A stretch of DNA of 17,667 nucleotides from the NCBI GenBank assembly GCA_028292065.1, contig JAQGNC010000554.1, forward strand, positions 1 to 17,667, read 5' to 3'. The notes under the pieces are model-generated. The model ran no database searches. It was not told the origin of the DNA and worked only from the letters and a program-made list of their open reading frames with translations. This stretch comes from Betaproteobacteria bacterium (lineage in GTDB: Bacteria > Pseudomonadota > Gammaproteobacteria > Burkholderiales > SG8-41). The stretch's first letter is position 1; each line of letters begins with the position of its first letter. A program made the translations under genes and the position numbers. Shown in pieces: positions 6,794 to 14,233 of this stretch.

Positions 6794-7669
6794 ATGAAAG
6801 TAGACCTGCAACAAGTCGAAGAGGCGTGCAAGGCGCTCTATATCCGCGCGCTGAAGCTCCTGCCGCCGGACATCAAGGCGGGGTTCGCGCGGCTGGACGC
6901 AGCCGAGACCAATGCGACGGGTAAAGCGATCCTCGGGACGATGATCCGCAACATCCAGGTCGCCGAGCAGAACGAAAACCTGCTGTGCCAGGACACCGGC
7001 ATCCCGATCTACAACGTCACGATCGGCAGCGGTGTCGAAGTCGACGGTTACGCGCTGAAGCAGGCGATCGCCAAAGGCTGCGAGCGCGCGACCCGCGAGC
7101 ATCCGCTGCGCTCGTCGGTCGTGCATCCGGTCACGCGGGCCAACCAGCACACCTCTTGCGGGCGTCTCGTGCCGGTGATCAACATCGATTTCATTCCCGA
7201 CGCCGAGACCCTCTCGATCGAGATGATCCCCAAAGGCTCGGGTTCCGAGAACAACTCGTGGCTCAAGATGGCGATCCCGGCGGACGGTGTGGATGCGATC
7301 AAGACCTTCGTCGTCGATTGCGTGCTCGACGCCGGCGGCAAGACGTGCCCGCCGACGATCGTCGGCGTCGGCGTCGGCGGCACCGCGGACCTGTGCGTGC
7401 ATCTTTCGAAAGTCGCTGCCACGCGAGCCTTGGGCAGCGCCTGCGAAGACCCCGAAGGCGCGAAGCTCGAAGCGCAGCTCACCCGCGCGGTCAACCAGCT
7501 CGGCGTCGGCCCGCAAGGTCTCGGCGGGGACTCGACGTCTTTCGCGGTCCACGTCGAGACCGCCGCGACACACATCACGATGAACCCGGTCGCGGTCAAC
7601 ATGCAGTGCCACTCGGCCCGACGCGCCCGCGCGACGTTCACGCCGCTGGGCATGACCTTCGGTTTTTAA
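6794..7669 (+). CDS. Class I (Fe-S) fumarate hydratase-type alpha subunit
   Basis: The product has 291 residues, the usual length of the alpha subunit in two-subunit class I fumarases and L-tartrate dehydratases. The ATG at 6794 is preceded by GAGGGTGAG. Three Cys expected to hold the catalytic [4Fe-4S] cluster are visible: C65 ('LLCQDTGIPIYNV'), C185 ('KTCPPTIVGVGVGGT') and C272 ('VNMQCHSARRARA'). 'GSGSENNSWLKM' and 'GPQGLGGDSTSFAVHVETAATH' are also typical. The enzyme adds water across, or removes it from, an unsaturated dicarboxylate-type substrate (fumarate/malate in the best-known members; mesaconate and tartrate in others). The beta subunit follows after a hairpin. In this setting the substrate may be a fumarate analogue such as 3-sulfoacrylate; that is inference. 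Confidence 0.92.
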   Translation: MKVDLQQVEEACKALYIRALKLLPPDIKAGFARLDAAETNATGKAILGTMIRNIQVAEQNENLLCQDTGIPIYNVTIGSGVEVDGYALKQAIAKGCERATREHPLRSSVVHPVTRANQHTSCGRLVPVINIDFIPDAETLSIEMIPKGSGSENNSWLKMAIPADGVDAIKTFVVDCVLDAGGKTCPPTIVGVGVGGTADLCVHLSKVAATRALGSACEDPEGAKLEAQLTRAVNQLGVGPQGLGGDSTSFAVHVETAATHITMNPVAVNMQCHSARRARATFTPLGMTFGF

Positions 7670-7670
7670 A

Positions 7671-7762
7671 AAGTGAACGAGTGAACGGGTGAACGGGTGT
7701 TAGCGCGTGCCTCGCCTCGCGCAGAAAACCACGTTCTACGCGTTCACCCGTTCACGCACTTC
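7671..7762. repeat. Imperfect hairpin of GTGAACG-type units
   Basis: The left arm (7671-7699) consists of GTGAACG heptamers and starts just after the alpha-subunit stop codon. The right arm (7740-7762) is the reverse complement and ends right before the AGGAA ribosome binding site of the beta subunit. The loop is ~40 nt. Thus two subunits of one enzyme are separated only by this structure. Confidence 0.88.
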
Positions 7763-7772
7763 AGGAACTCAT

Positions 7773-8384
7773 ATGGCTCACTACGATTTTCAGATGCCTG
7801 TCACCGAAGAACAGGTGCGCAAGCTCGAGGTCAACGATACCGTTACGCTGCACGGCACGCTCTACGGCATACGCGACGCGACCCAGATCCACATGTTCGA
7901 CCATGGCCGCATGACGCGCTTCGACATGAACGGCCACGCGGTGGTGCACACCGCGCCCAACGTGAAGGAAGTGGAGAAGAGCGCCGAGCATCCGTCGGGC
8001 TACGCGCCGATCTGCATCGGCACGACGACCAGCGCGCGCATGGAGCGCTTCACGCGGCCGCTGATGGCGCAATACGGGGTGCGCATCATCATCGGCAAAG
8101 GCGGGCTGTCGCAGAGCTCGGCCGATGCTTTCCGCGATATCGGCGGGGTCTACCTCGCGGTCGTCGGCGGCGCGGCTGCGCTGGAGACCACGTGGATCGA
8201 GCAGATCGAAGACGTCGACCTCGACGACCTGAATCCCGAATCGCTGTGGAAATTCCGGGTGCAAGGCTTCGGACCGCTGCTGGTTTCGATGGACAGCCGC
8301 GGCGGCAGCCTCTATACGCAGGTGAACAAAGCGGCGCGCGACAGGCGGGCTTCGGCGTTGGCTTGCATGGGTGTGAAATTCTGA
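7773..8384 (+). CDS. Class I fumarate hydratase-type beta subunit
   Basis: The product has 203 residues. The ATG at 7773 has AGGAA at 7763-7767; an earlier in-frame start (7707) would translate the hairpin and is rejected. The protein matches the C-terminal domain of class I fumarases and TtdB. 'GTLYGIRDATQIHMFDHG' is near residue 30, 'YAPICIGTTTSARMERFTRPLM' supplies the substrate-binding T-T-S region, and 'GVRIIIGKGGLS' and 'GVYLAVVGGAAAL' follow, with an acidic 'EQIEDVDLDDLNPESLWKFRVQGFGPLLVSMD' stretch. It forms the active site together with the alpha subunit. Which of fumarate, tartrate, mesaconate or a sulfonated analogue is used cannot be read from the sequence. Confidence 0.92.
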   Translation: MAHYDFQMPVTEEQVRKLEVNDTVTLHGTLYGIRDATQIHMFDHGRMTRFDMNGHAVVHTAPNVKEVEKSAEHPSGYAPICIGTTTSARMERFTRPLMAQYGVRIIIGKGGLSQSSADAFRDIGGVYLAVVGGAAALETTWIEQIEDVDLDDLNPESLWKFRVQGFGPLLVSMDSRGGSLYTQVNKAARDRRASALACMGVKF

Positions 8385-8391
8385 GAGCACA

Positions 8392-8540
8392 GCTTTAACG
8401 CCAAGGACGCGAAGGACGCGAAGGAAAAACGAAGGAAATCAAAAGACAGAAAATCTGCACCCGTGCGCATGTCTTGTCTCTCGTCTTCGTCTGAAAGCTT
8501 TTGATCTCCTTCGCGTCCTTTGCGTCCTTCGCGTTAAGGC
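8392..8540. repeat. Long hairpin of GGACGCGAA-type units
   Basis: The left arm (8392-8447) contains tandem AAGGACGCG units and ends ATCAAAAGAC; the right arm (about 8483-8540) is its reverse complement, ending GCGTTAAGGC. The arms are ~56 nt, the longest of the series, and the loop is ~35 nt. It fills the gap between the fumarase beta stop and the flavoprotein start. Sequences of the form TTAACGC-AAGGACGCGAAGG are, as I recall, dispersed in many environmental genomes. A decayed relative lies at 13056-13190. Confidence 0.88.
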
Positions 8541-8556
8541 TTTTTTGCTTGATACC

Positions 8557-10281
8557 ATGAAAAAATATAAAACCGACATCCTCATCCTCGGCTCCGGCGG
8601 TGCCGGGCTTTTCGCCGCGCTGCACGCGCAGCAGGCGAATCCTGCGCTGTCGATCACCGTCGCGGTGAAAGGACTGCTCGGCAAGTGCGGCTGCACGCGC
8701 ATGGTCCAGGGCGGGTATAACGTCGCGCTCGCCGAAGGCGATTCGGTCGAGCGCCATTTCATGGACACGATCGAAGGCGGCAAGTGGCTGCCCGACCAGG
8801 AGCTCGCGTGGAAGCTCGTCTCGGGCGCGGTCGAGCGCATCCACGAGCTCGAGAACGAGCTCGGGTGTTTCTTCGATCGCAATCCCGACGGCACGGTGCA
8901 CCAGAAAGCTTTCGCGGGACAGACTTTCGACCGCACGGTGCACAAAGGCGATCTCACCGGCATCGAGATCATCAACCGTCTCGCCGAGCAGGTATGGGCG
9001 CGCGGCATCAACCGGCTCGAGGAGCATCGGGCGGTCGAGCTCATCAGGACCAAGGCGGGCGATCGAATCGCCGGCGTGCTGATGATCGACGTGCGCACCG
9101 GCGAGTTCGTGCTGGTGGAAGCGCAGGCGGTGCTGCTCGCGACCGGCGGCGGGCCGACGATGTACAAGTACCACACCCCGTCGGGCGACAAGACGTGCGA
9201 CGGCATGGCGATGGCGTTGCGCGCAGGCCTCACGCTGCGCGACATGGAGATGGTGCAGTTCCATCCGACGGGCCTGCTCGCGGGACAGCACACGCGCATG
9301 ACAGGTACGGTTCTCGAAGAGGGGCTGCGAGGCTCGGGCGGTTACCTGCTCAACGGCGCCCAAGAGCGCTTCATGCACAAGTACGACCCCCGCGGCGAGC
9401 GCGCGACGCGCGACATCGTCTCGCGCGGGATGTACCAGGAGATTCGCGAAGGCAACGTGACGCCGAACGGCGGCCTTTACATCAGCATGGGGCATCTGGG
9501 CTCTGCCAGGGTGCGCCATGAGTTCAAAGGCATGGTCGAGCGCTGCGACGACTGCGGTTTCGATCTCGCGGGAGGCCTGGTCGAAGTCGTGCCGACCGCC
9601 CACTACATGATGGGCGGCGTCGTCTTCAATACCGATTGCACGAGCGCGCTCGCCGGCCTTTTCATCGCCGGTGAGGATTCCGGCGGCGTGCACGGCGCGA
9701 ACCGGCTCGGCGGAAACGGCGTCGCGAATTCCACCGTCTTCGGCGGCGTCGCCGGAGACTCGATGCCGCGCTGGCTCGCTGCCCACGGTGGTTTCCACGC
9801 GCCCGACACCGACGCGATCGATGCGGGAATCGCGCGCTGCCGCGCGCCGCTCGCCAAAGCCCCCGGCGACGTCGACGCCTTGCGCGAGCGCCTCTACGAC
9901 ATCATGTGGGACGAAGTCGGCATCGTTCGCGATGCCGCCAGCCTCGCGCGCGCGGAAGCTGCGCTCGATCGGCTCGAAGCAGAGCTCGACGAAACCGGTG
10001 TCGCCGAATCGAACCTCGCGTTCAACCTCACGTGGCACGACTGGCTGAATCTCAAGAGCCTCATCCTCGTCTCGAGATCGATCCGCGCTGCCGCCGTCGC
10101 TCGCGAGGACTCGCGCGGCGCACACTTTCGCGCCGATTTCCCTGACGTGAGAGACCTCGAGAACTCGCGCTATACCTGCGTCACGTTGAAAGACGGCCGC
10201 TTCGACGTGACGATGAAGCCGGTGGTGTTCAGCCGGGTGAAGCCGGGAGAGACGCTCCTGACCGAGCCGGTTGCCGCTTAA
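8557..10281 (+). CDS. Succinate dehydrogenase/fumarate reductase-type flavoprotein (SdhA/FrdA-like), atypical active site
   Basis: The product has 574 residues from ATG 8557; TTG at 8545 is an alternative start, with AAGG 5 nt upstream. The FAD-binding N-terminus is 'DILILGSGGAGLFAALHA'. Family catalytic residues are present: H236 ('MVQFHPTG'), R290 ('TRDIVSRGM'), H349 ('TAHYMMGG') and R383 ('HGANRLGGNG'). Two differences stand out. The His that carries covalent FAD in SdhA and FrdA ('SHTV.AQGG') is C46 here ('GCTRMVQGG'). The substrate-loop 'TEGCRGEGG' is 'EEGLRGSGG' (E254, S260), following a longer loop. The protein should oxidise or reduce a succinate/fumarate-like substrate and pass electrons to the SdhB-like subunit at 4041, but with an altered flavin attachment and probably an altered substrate. 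Its separation from the other subunit genes by three genes is unusual. Confidence 0.9.
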   Translation: MKKYKTDILILGSGGAGLFAALHAQQANPALSITVAVKGLLGKCGCTRMVQGGYNVALAEGDSVERHFMDTIEGGKWLPDQELAWKLVSGAVERIHELENELGCFFDRNPDGTVHQKAFAGQTFDRTVHKGDLTGIEIINRLAEQVWARGINRLEEHRAVELIRTKAGDRIAGVLMIDVRTGEFVLVEAQAVLLATGGGPTMYKYHTPSGDKTCDGMAMALRAGLTLRDMEMVQFHPTGLLAGQHTRMTGTVLEEGLRGSGGYLLNGAQERFMHKYDPRGERATRDIVSRGMYQEIREGNVTPNGGLYISMGHLGSARVRHEFKGMVERCDDCGFDLAGGLVEVVPTAHYMMGGVVFNTDCTSALAGLFIAGEDSGGVHGANRLGGNGVANSTVFGGVAGDSMPRWLAAHGGFHAPDTDAIDAGIARCRAPLAKAPGDVDALRERLYDIMWDEVGIVRDAASLARAEAALDRLEAELDETGVAESNLAFNLTWHDWLNLKSLILVSRSIRAAAVAREDSRGAHFRADFPDVRDLENSRYTCVTLKDGRFDVTMKPVVFSRVKPGETLLTEPVAA

Positions 10282-10296
10282 AAGAAAACCGAAGCC

Positions 10297-10407
10297 AAAC
10301 CACCCCCATCCCGACCTTCCCCCTGAAGGGGAAGGAGAGTTATCCGCGGCGCGGATGACAAGAACATCCCCTCCCCTTCAGGGGGAGGGTTAGGGTGGGG
10401 GTGGTTT
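10297..10407. repeat. ~110-bp palindromic element, copy 1
   Basis: The element begins AAACCACCCCCATCCC and ends GGGTGGGGGTGGTTTT. Arms at 10297-10335 and 10370-10407 are near-perfect reverse complements, and a small inner palindrome ATCCGCGGCGCGGAT sits in the middle. A nearly identical copy lies at 16684-16788. The right arm is followed by a T-rich stretch (GGTTTTGTTT), so a terminator role for the flavoprotein transcript is possible. Confidence 0.92.
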
Positions 10408-10429
10408 TGTTTGGTCTAAGAAATTCTGA

Positions 10430-11443
10430 ATGCCAAAACTCACAATCGAACAACTCACCACCCTCGCCGCGCGTGCGTTGAACCGCGCCGGCGCCTCCAA
10501 ATCCATGGCGCTCGCCGCCGCGAAAGCCCTCGTCGCCGCGGACACCGAAGGACTCGCGACGCACGGCGTGTCTCGCGTCGCGCTCTATGCACAGCACCTG
10601 CGCGAAGGCCGGGTCGACGGCACAGCGAAGCCTGGAATCGTCAAGCGCAAAGGCGCGACGTGCCTCGTCGATGCCCGCGGCGGCCTCGCGTACGAAGCGA
10701 GCGCGATCGCGGTGAAGGAAGCGGTCCTGCGCGCGCGGCGCTACGGCGTGGCGTTCGTCGGGATCACCAACAGCCATCACTTCGGCGCGGCCGGGTATCA
10801 CCTCGCGCCGATCGCGGCGGCAGGGCTCGTCGGCCTCGCTTTCACCAACTCCCCTTCGGCGATCAACGCGTGGGGCGGCAAGCGCGCGTTCTTCGGCACG
10901 AACCCGATCGCGGCGGCCTTTCCACGTAAGGACGCGTCGCCGGTCGTCGTCGACCTCGCGCTGACCGAAGTCGTGCGCGGCAAGATCATGCTCTACGCGA
11001 AAGAAGGCAAACCGATTCCACTCGGCTGGGCGGTCGATCGCGACGGCAACCCGACCACCGACGCGCAGGCGGCGCTCACCGGCAGCCTGTCCGCGATCGG
11101 CGGTATGAAAGGCACGATGCTGGCGCTCGTCGTCGAAGTGCTGTGCTGTGCGCTGACCGGCGCCGCATTCAGCTTCGAGAACGATTCGTACTTCGAGCCC
11201 GGCAACAAGCCGCGCATCGGCCATGCGATCCTCGCGATCGATCCCGACGCGCTTGCAGGCCCCGCTTTCTTCGATCGTCTCGAACTGATGATCGAGCGCA
11301 TGCTCGAAGAGGACGGCGTACGGTTGCCGGGCGCTCGGCGCCATTGCGCTCTCGCTGCCGCGCAGGCGCACGGGATCGAAGTGCCTCAGGCGCTCTTCGA
11401 TGAGCTCGAGCGTCTTGCTGGTGCTAAGCGCACCGCGGCCTGA
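10430..11443 (+). CDS. Ldh2/malate-dehydrogenase-family NAD(P)-dependent dehydrogenase (ComC-like)
   Basis: The product has 337 residues with hallmarks of the Ldh2/YiaK/ComC family, whose NAD(P)-binding fold differs from the Rossmann type. These are 'EGLATHGVSRVALY' with H45, 'ITNSHHFGAAGYHLAPIA' with the catalytic-position H116, 'NAWGGKRAFFGTNPIAAAFP', 'VRGKI' and 'GGMKGTMLALVVEVLCCALTGA'. Members interconvert 2-hydroxy acids and 2-oxo acids: malate, ureidoglycolate, 2,3-diketogulonate and, for ComC, (R)-sulfolactate with sulfopyruvate. Beside a SuyAB-like enzyme a sulfolactate role is attractive but not proved. The ribosome binding site is weak. The gene follows the palindromic element at 10297-10407, so it may have its own promoter. 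Confidence 0.88.
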   Translation: MPKLTIEQLTTLAARALNRAGASKSMALAAAKALVAADTEGLATHGVSRVALYAQHLREGRVDGTAKPGIVKRKGATCLVDARGGLAYEASAIAVKEAVLRARRYGVAFVGITNSHHFGAAGYHLAPIAAAGLVGLAFTNSPSAINAWGGKRAFFGTNPIAAAFPRKDASPVVVDLALTEVVRGKIMLYAKEGKPIPLGWAVDRDGNPTTDAQAALTGSLSAIGGMKGTMLALVVEVLCCALTGAAFSFENDSYFEPGNKPRIGHAILAIDPDALAGPAFFDRLELMIERMLEEDGVRLPGARRHCALAAAQAHGIEVPQALFDELERLAGAKRTAA

Positions 11444-11503
11444 AGCGTCACCGTCGTGTGATTAATCTGGCATCATCGTCTCGTCGCGCAAGCGGGAAGA
11501 GCC

Positions 11504-12547
11504 ATGACCTCTGAAAGTCACGACGTCGGTCGCAGGCGGTTCGCAATGGGCATGTGCGCGCTCGCCACAGGCGCGCTCGCGCCGGGCTGCGCAACGAGCG
11601 AGAGCATGCGCGGCATGCCCGGCTCGCAGCTCGAGCGAAACAAAGCCATCGCGCTGCGGTTCAAGCAGGCGCAGGGCGAGAAGGACGGCGAAGCGGTCAT
11701 CGACCAGCTCCTTGCACCGGGCTACCGCCGCTCGCGCGCGGGCATGGAGCACCTCGCGAGGAACGCCGAAGGCCAGGGCCACCCGAGCGCCGGGCCCAAC
11801 CTGAGAACGGCGATCCCCGACCGCGTGGACGTCATCGAAGACGTCATCGCCGAAGGCGACAAGGTCGGGCTGCTCTTTCGTTTGACCGGAACGCACCGGG
11901 CGAGTCTCTTCGGTATCGCGCCGACCGGCCGCAAGATCGACATCTATGAGGCCGCGATACTGCGCATCGTCGACGGCAGGATCGTCGAAGGCTGGTTCAT
12001 GGCGGATGAAGCCGGCCTCCTCAAGCAGCTCGGCGCGAAGCTGCCGCCGCGCACCGATGGAAAGCACGTCGTGCCTGCGGTGACGAACGCCGGCGAAGAT
12101 CCCGACGTCGTGCTCCGCCGTTTCGAGCGAGGGCCGCTCGCCGCCCGCGAGGATCGCCAACGGCTGATCGTCGCTCAGTCCAAAGGCGCAGCGCCGCCGC
12201 CCGGTGTGCGCTCAGCGGACTATCGGCAGACCCGGCAGGGTTTCCAGCACCTGCGCGATTACGGCAACGCGCACGGCGTCGGCAAGGAGACACCGACCCT
12301 CGCGCTGCCCGACCGTCGCGACCTCATCGATGAGGTCATCGCCGAGGGCAATACGGTCTGGATGCAGTTCAAGATCGCGGGCACGCACAAAGCGAACCTG
12401 TACGGCTGGCCGGCGACCGGCAGGCGAATCGAAATTCCCGAGATCGGGATCGCGCGCTTTGCCGACGGCAAGTGGAAGGAAGGGTGGTATTTCGGAGACG
12501 AGCTCGGGCTCATGCTGCAGCTGGGCGCGCTGCACATGCTCGGCTGA
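11504..12547 (+). CDS. Tat-exported putative lipoprotein with two tandem SnoaL-like domains
   Basis: The product has 347 residues; the ATG at 11504 follows GGGAAGAG. The N-terminus has a twin-arginine motif (RRRF, residues 10-13), a short hydrophobic stretch and a lipobox-like 'LAPGC' (Cys29), indicating Tat export and lipidation. Two homologous NTF2-like/SnoaL 'ester cyclase' domains follow (about 35-180 and 215-345). Matching pairs are 'DVIEDVIAEGDKVGLLFRLTGTHRASLFGIAPTGRKI' against 'DLIDEVIAEGNTVWMQFKIAGTHKANLYGWPATGRRI', and 'EGWFMADEAGLLKQLGA' against 'EGWYFGDELGLMLQLGA'. SnoaL-like proteins are isomerases, cyclases or ligand-binding proteins; no substrate can be named. The ribosome binding site of the following cupin gene is just past its stop codon, so the two are probably co-translated. 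Confidence 0.8.
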   Translation: MTSESHDVGRRRFAMGMCALATGALAPGCATSESMRGMPGSQLERNKAIALRFKQAQGEKDGEAVIDQLLAPGYRRSRAGMEHLARNAEGQGHPSAGPNLRTAIPDRVDVIEDVIAEGDKVGLLFRLTGTHRASLFGIAPTGRKIDIYEAAILRIVDGRIVEGWFMADEAGLLKQLGAKLPPRTDGKHVVPAVTNAGEDPDVVLRRFERGPLAAREDRQRLIVAQSKGAAPPPGVRSADYRQTRQGFQHLRDYGNAHGVGKETPTLALPDRRDLIDEVIAEGNTVWMQFKIAGTHKANLYGWPATGRRIEIPEIGIARFADGKWKEGWYFGDELGLMLQLGALHMLG

Positions 12548-12562
12548 ACAGGAGGATTGAAC

Positions 12563-13033
12563 ATGGCAGTCGAAGTGAAATCGACGCTGCGCGTCATCAG
12601 CGAGAAAGACTATCCCGGGCGCCGCGGCGTGACCGATGGCCAGACCTACCAGCGCCTCGTCGGTTGGCCCGAAGTGCAGCAGACCGATCGCGTGCGCCTC
12701 GGCCGCGCGACGTACCAGCCCGGAACCTACGAGCAGCTGCACTGGCACCCGATCGAAGCGTGCTACTACGTGATCGCGGGCCATGCGACGGTGCGTAACT
12801 TCGAAGGCGAAGAGTTCGAAGTCGGCCCGGGCTCGATCATCTACGCGCCGCCGGGCATCGCGGGCGCGCACGAGTGGGAAGTGAAGGAGTCGCTCGAGCT
12901 CCTCGATATCCGCGCGACCAACGAGACCGACAAGAAGATCCAGTACACGGTCGACAAGGCGACCAAGCGTTCGTACATCGACCTCGAAGACCTCGCGTAC
13001 CGGGAGGCGATCAGCTTCAAGTCGCATTACTGA
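12563..13033 (+). CDS. Single-domain cupin protein, function unknown
   Basis: The product has 156 residues; the ATG at 12563 has AGGAGG at 12550-12555 (7 nt), 15 nt after the preceding stop. Cupin motif 1 is 'GTYEQLHWHPIEACYYVIAG', with H60, H62 and E65 as candidate metal ligands. Motif 2 is 'GPGSIIYAPPGIAGAHEWEV', with H103 as the fourth ligand. Small cupins of this type include isomerases, dioxygenases and lyases as well as effector-binding proteins. The tight coupling with the double SnoaL-like protein suggests a common pathway, but no reaction can be assigned. The protein has no signal peptide, so it is cytoplasmic while its partner is probably exported. Confidence 0.85.
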   Translation: MAVEVKSTLRVISEKDYPGRRGVTDGQTYQRLVGWPEVQQTDRVRLGRATYQPGTYEQLHWHPIEACYYVIAGHATVRNFEGEEFEVGPGSIIYAPPGIAGAHEWEVKESLELLDIRATNETDKKIQYTVDKATKRSYIDLEDLAYREAISFKSHY

Positions 13034-13227
13034 TTTCCTCCGGAGCAAAGCGGGAACGCTAAGGACGCGAAGGAGAAAAGCAGGGACGCAAAGGAAAGAA
13101 CAATTGATGCGGGAGCGTGCGACGTGCTCGATGCGGGGCGTACGTGCACTTACCGTTGCGTCCTTTGTTTCGTCGCTCGTTACTTTTCTGCTCGGCTTTG
13201 CGAGTGCCATAACAACAGGAGGAGGCT
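13034..13227. repeat. Decayed GGACGCGAAGG-type inverted repeat in the 194-bp gap
   Basis: The left arm, around 13056-13100, contains AACGCTAAGGACGCGAAGG and GGACGCAAAGG. The right part, around 13150-13200, contains TTGCGTCCTTTG and further partial complements. It is a degraded version of the hairpin at 8392-8540. No gene is seen in the gap; the AGGAGGAGG ribosome binding site of the next gene is at its end. Confidence 0.6.
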
Positions 13228-14205
13228 ATGCATCCGGTGTCCAGAGTTGTCGCTGCCGCATTCGGTATCGCTGCATGTTCGCTGTCGGCGAGCGCGGCGC
13301 TCGCACAGGCGTATCCGTCGAAACCCATACGGCTGATCCTGCCTTTCCCGCCCGGCGGGCCGACCGACATCGTCGGGCGTCTCACCGGCCAGAAACTGTC
13401 CGAGCAGGTCGGGCAGTCGGTGCTCGCCGACAGCCGCCCCGGTGCGAGCGGCAACATCGGTCTCGAGCTCGCGTCGAAATCGCCTCCCGACGGTTACACC
13501 ATCGTCCTCAGCTCGCCGGTGATCTCGCTGAGCCCGCACCTGTATACCAAGCTCAACTACGACCCGCAGAAAGACCTTGCCCCCATCGCGCTCGTCGGCG
13601 CGCTGCGCAACGTGCTCGTGGTCCATCCGTCGGTGCCCGCCAGGACCATGAAAGAGCTCGTCGCGATGGCGCGGAAAAACCCGGGCAAGCTCAACTACGG
13701 CTCCGGCGGCATCGGCACGACGACCCATCTCGCGCCCGAACTCCTGAAGAACCTCGAGAAGCTCGACATCGTCCACGTCCCATATAAAGGGTCGGGCCTC
13801 GCGCTGATCGGCGTGGTAAGCGGACAGGTCGACATGGAGATCATGGCGGTTCCCGCGGCGATCTCGCAGATCCAGGCGGGCCGCGTGCGCGCGCTCGCGG
13901 TCCTCGCGCCGCAGCGCTCTGCTCAATTGCCGAACGTGCCGACGTCGAAAGAAGCGGGTTACGACAACTTCGAGATCAGCGTGTGGTACGGCATGCTCGC
14001 CCCCGCTGCGACACCTCGCGAGATCATCGCCAGGCTGAACGCCGAGCTCAACAAGGTCGTGACCTCGGCGGACATGAAAGAAAAGATGGCGGCGAACGGC
14101 GTCGATCCGCTCGGCGGAACGCCGGAGCAGTTTCGCGATTACATGCGTAGCGAGTCGGTGAGGTTCGGGAAAGTCATCAAGGAAGCGGGGATCAAAGGGG
14201 AATGA
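13228..14205 (+). CDS. Tripartite tricarboxylate transporter receptor (Bug/TctC family), second copy
   Basis: The product has 325 residues; the ATG at 13228 is preceded by CAGGAGGAGG. A Sec signal peptide ends at 'SASAALAQA', so this is a periplasmic protein. Bug motifs are 'YPSKPIRLILPFPPGGPTDIVGRL', 'SVLADSRPGASGNIGLELASK', 'NYGSGGIGTTTHLAPELLK', 'IVHVPYKGSGLALIGVVSGQ' and 'NVPTSKEAGYDNFE'. It is only moderately similar to the first copy (5757-6719), so the two probably bind different ligands. It directly precedes the D-2-hydroxyacid dehydrogenase across a 255-bp repeat-filled gap. No permease gene is present. Confidence 0.95.
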   Translation: MHPVSRVVAAAFGIAACSLSASAALAQAYPSKPIRLILPFPPGGPTDIVGRLTGQKLSEQVGQSVLADSRPGASGNIGLELASKSPPDGYTIVLSSPVISLSPHLYTKLNYDPQKDLAPIALVGALRNVLVVHPSVPARTMKELVAMARKNPGKLNYGSGGIGTTTHLAPELLKNLEKLDIVHVPYKGSGLALIGVVSGQVDMEIMAVPAAISQIQAGRVRALAVLAPQRSAQLPNVPTSKEAGYDNFEISVWYGMLAPAATPREIIARLNAELNKVVTSADMKEKMAANGVDPLGGTPEQFRDYMRSESVRFGKVIKEAGIKGE

Positions 14206-14233
14206 CGCCTGCGATCGAGGAGTCACCAACACT

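Noticed and set aside
2766..8540. Integron attC sites after each gene
   Set aside because: The inverted repeats separate genes in cassette-like fashion, but I saw no GTTRRRY/RYYYAAC core pairs and the arms are tandem short units, unlike attC.
8395..10125. 576-codon open frame on the - strand opposite the flavoprotein
   Set aside because: The + strand frame has clear SdhA/FrdA motifs throughout; the antisense frame is Arg/Ala/His-rich low-complexity sequence typical of GC-rich shadows.
4041..10281. Housekeeping TCA-cycle sdhCDAB plus fumarase
   Set aside because: Gene order is scrambled, the flavoprotein lacks the usual FAD-linking His, and the genes sit with catabolic and transport genes under a GntR regulator.
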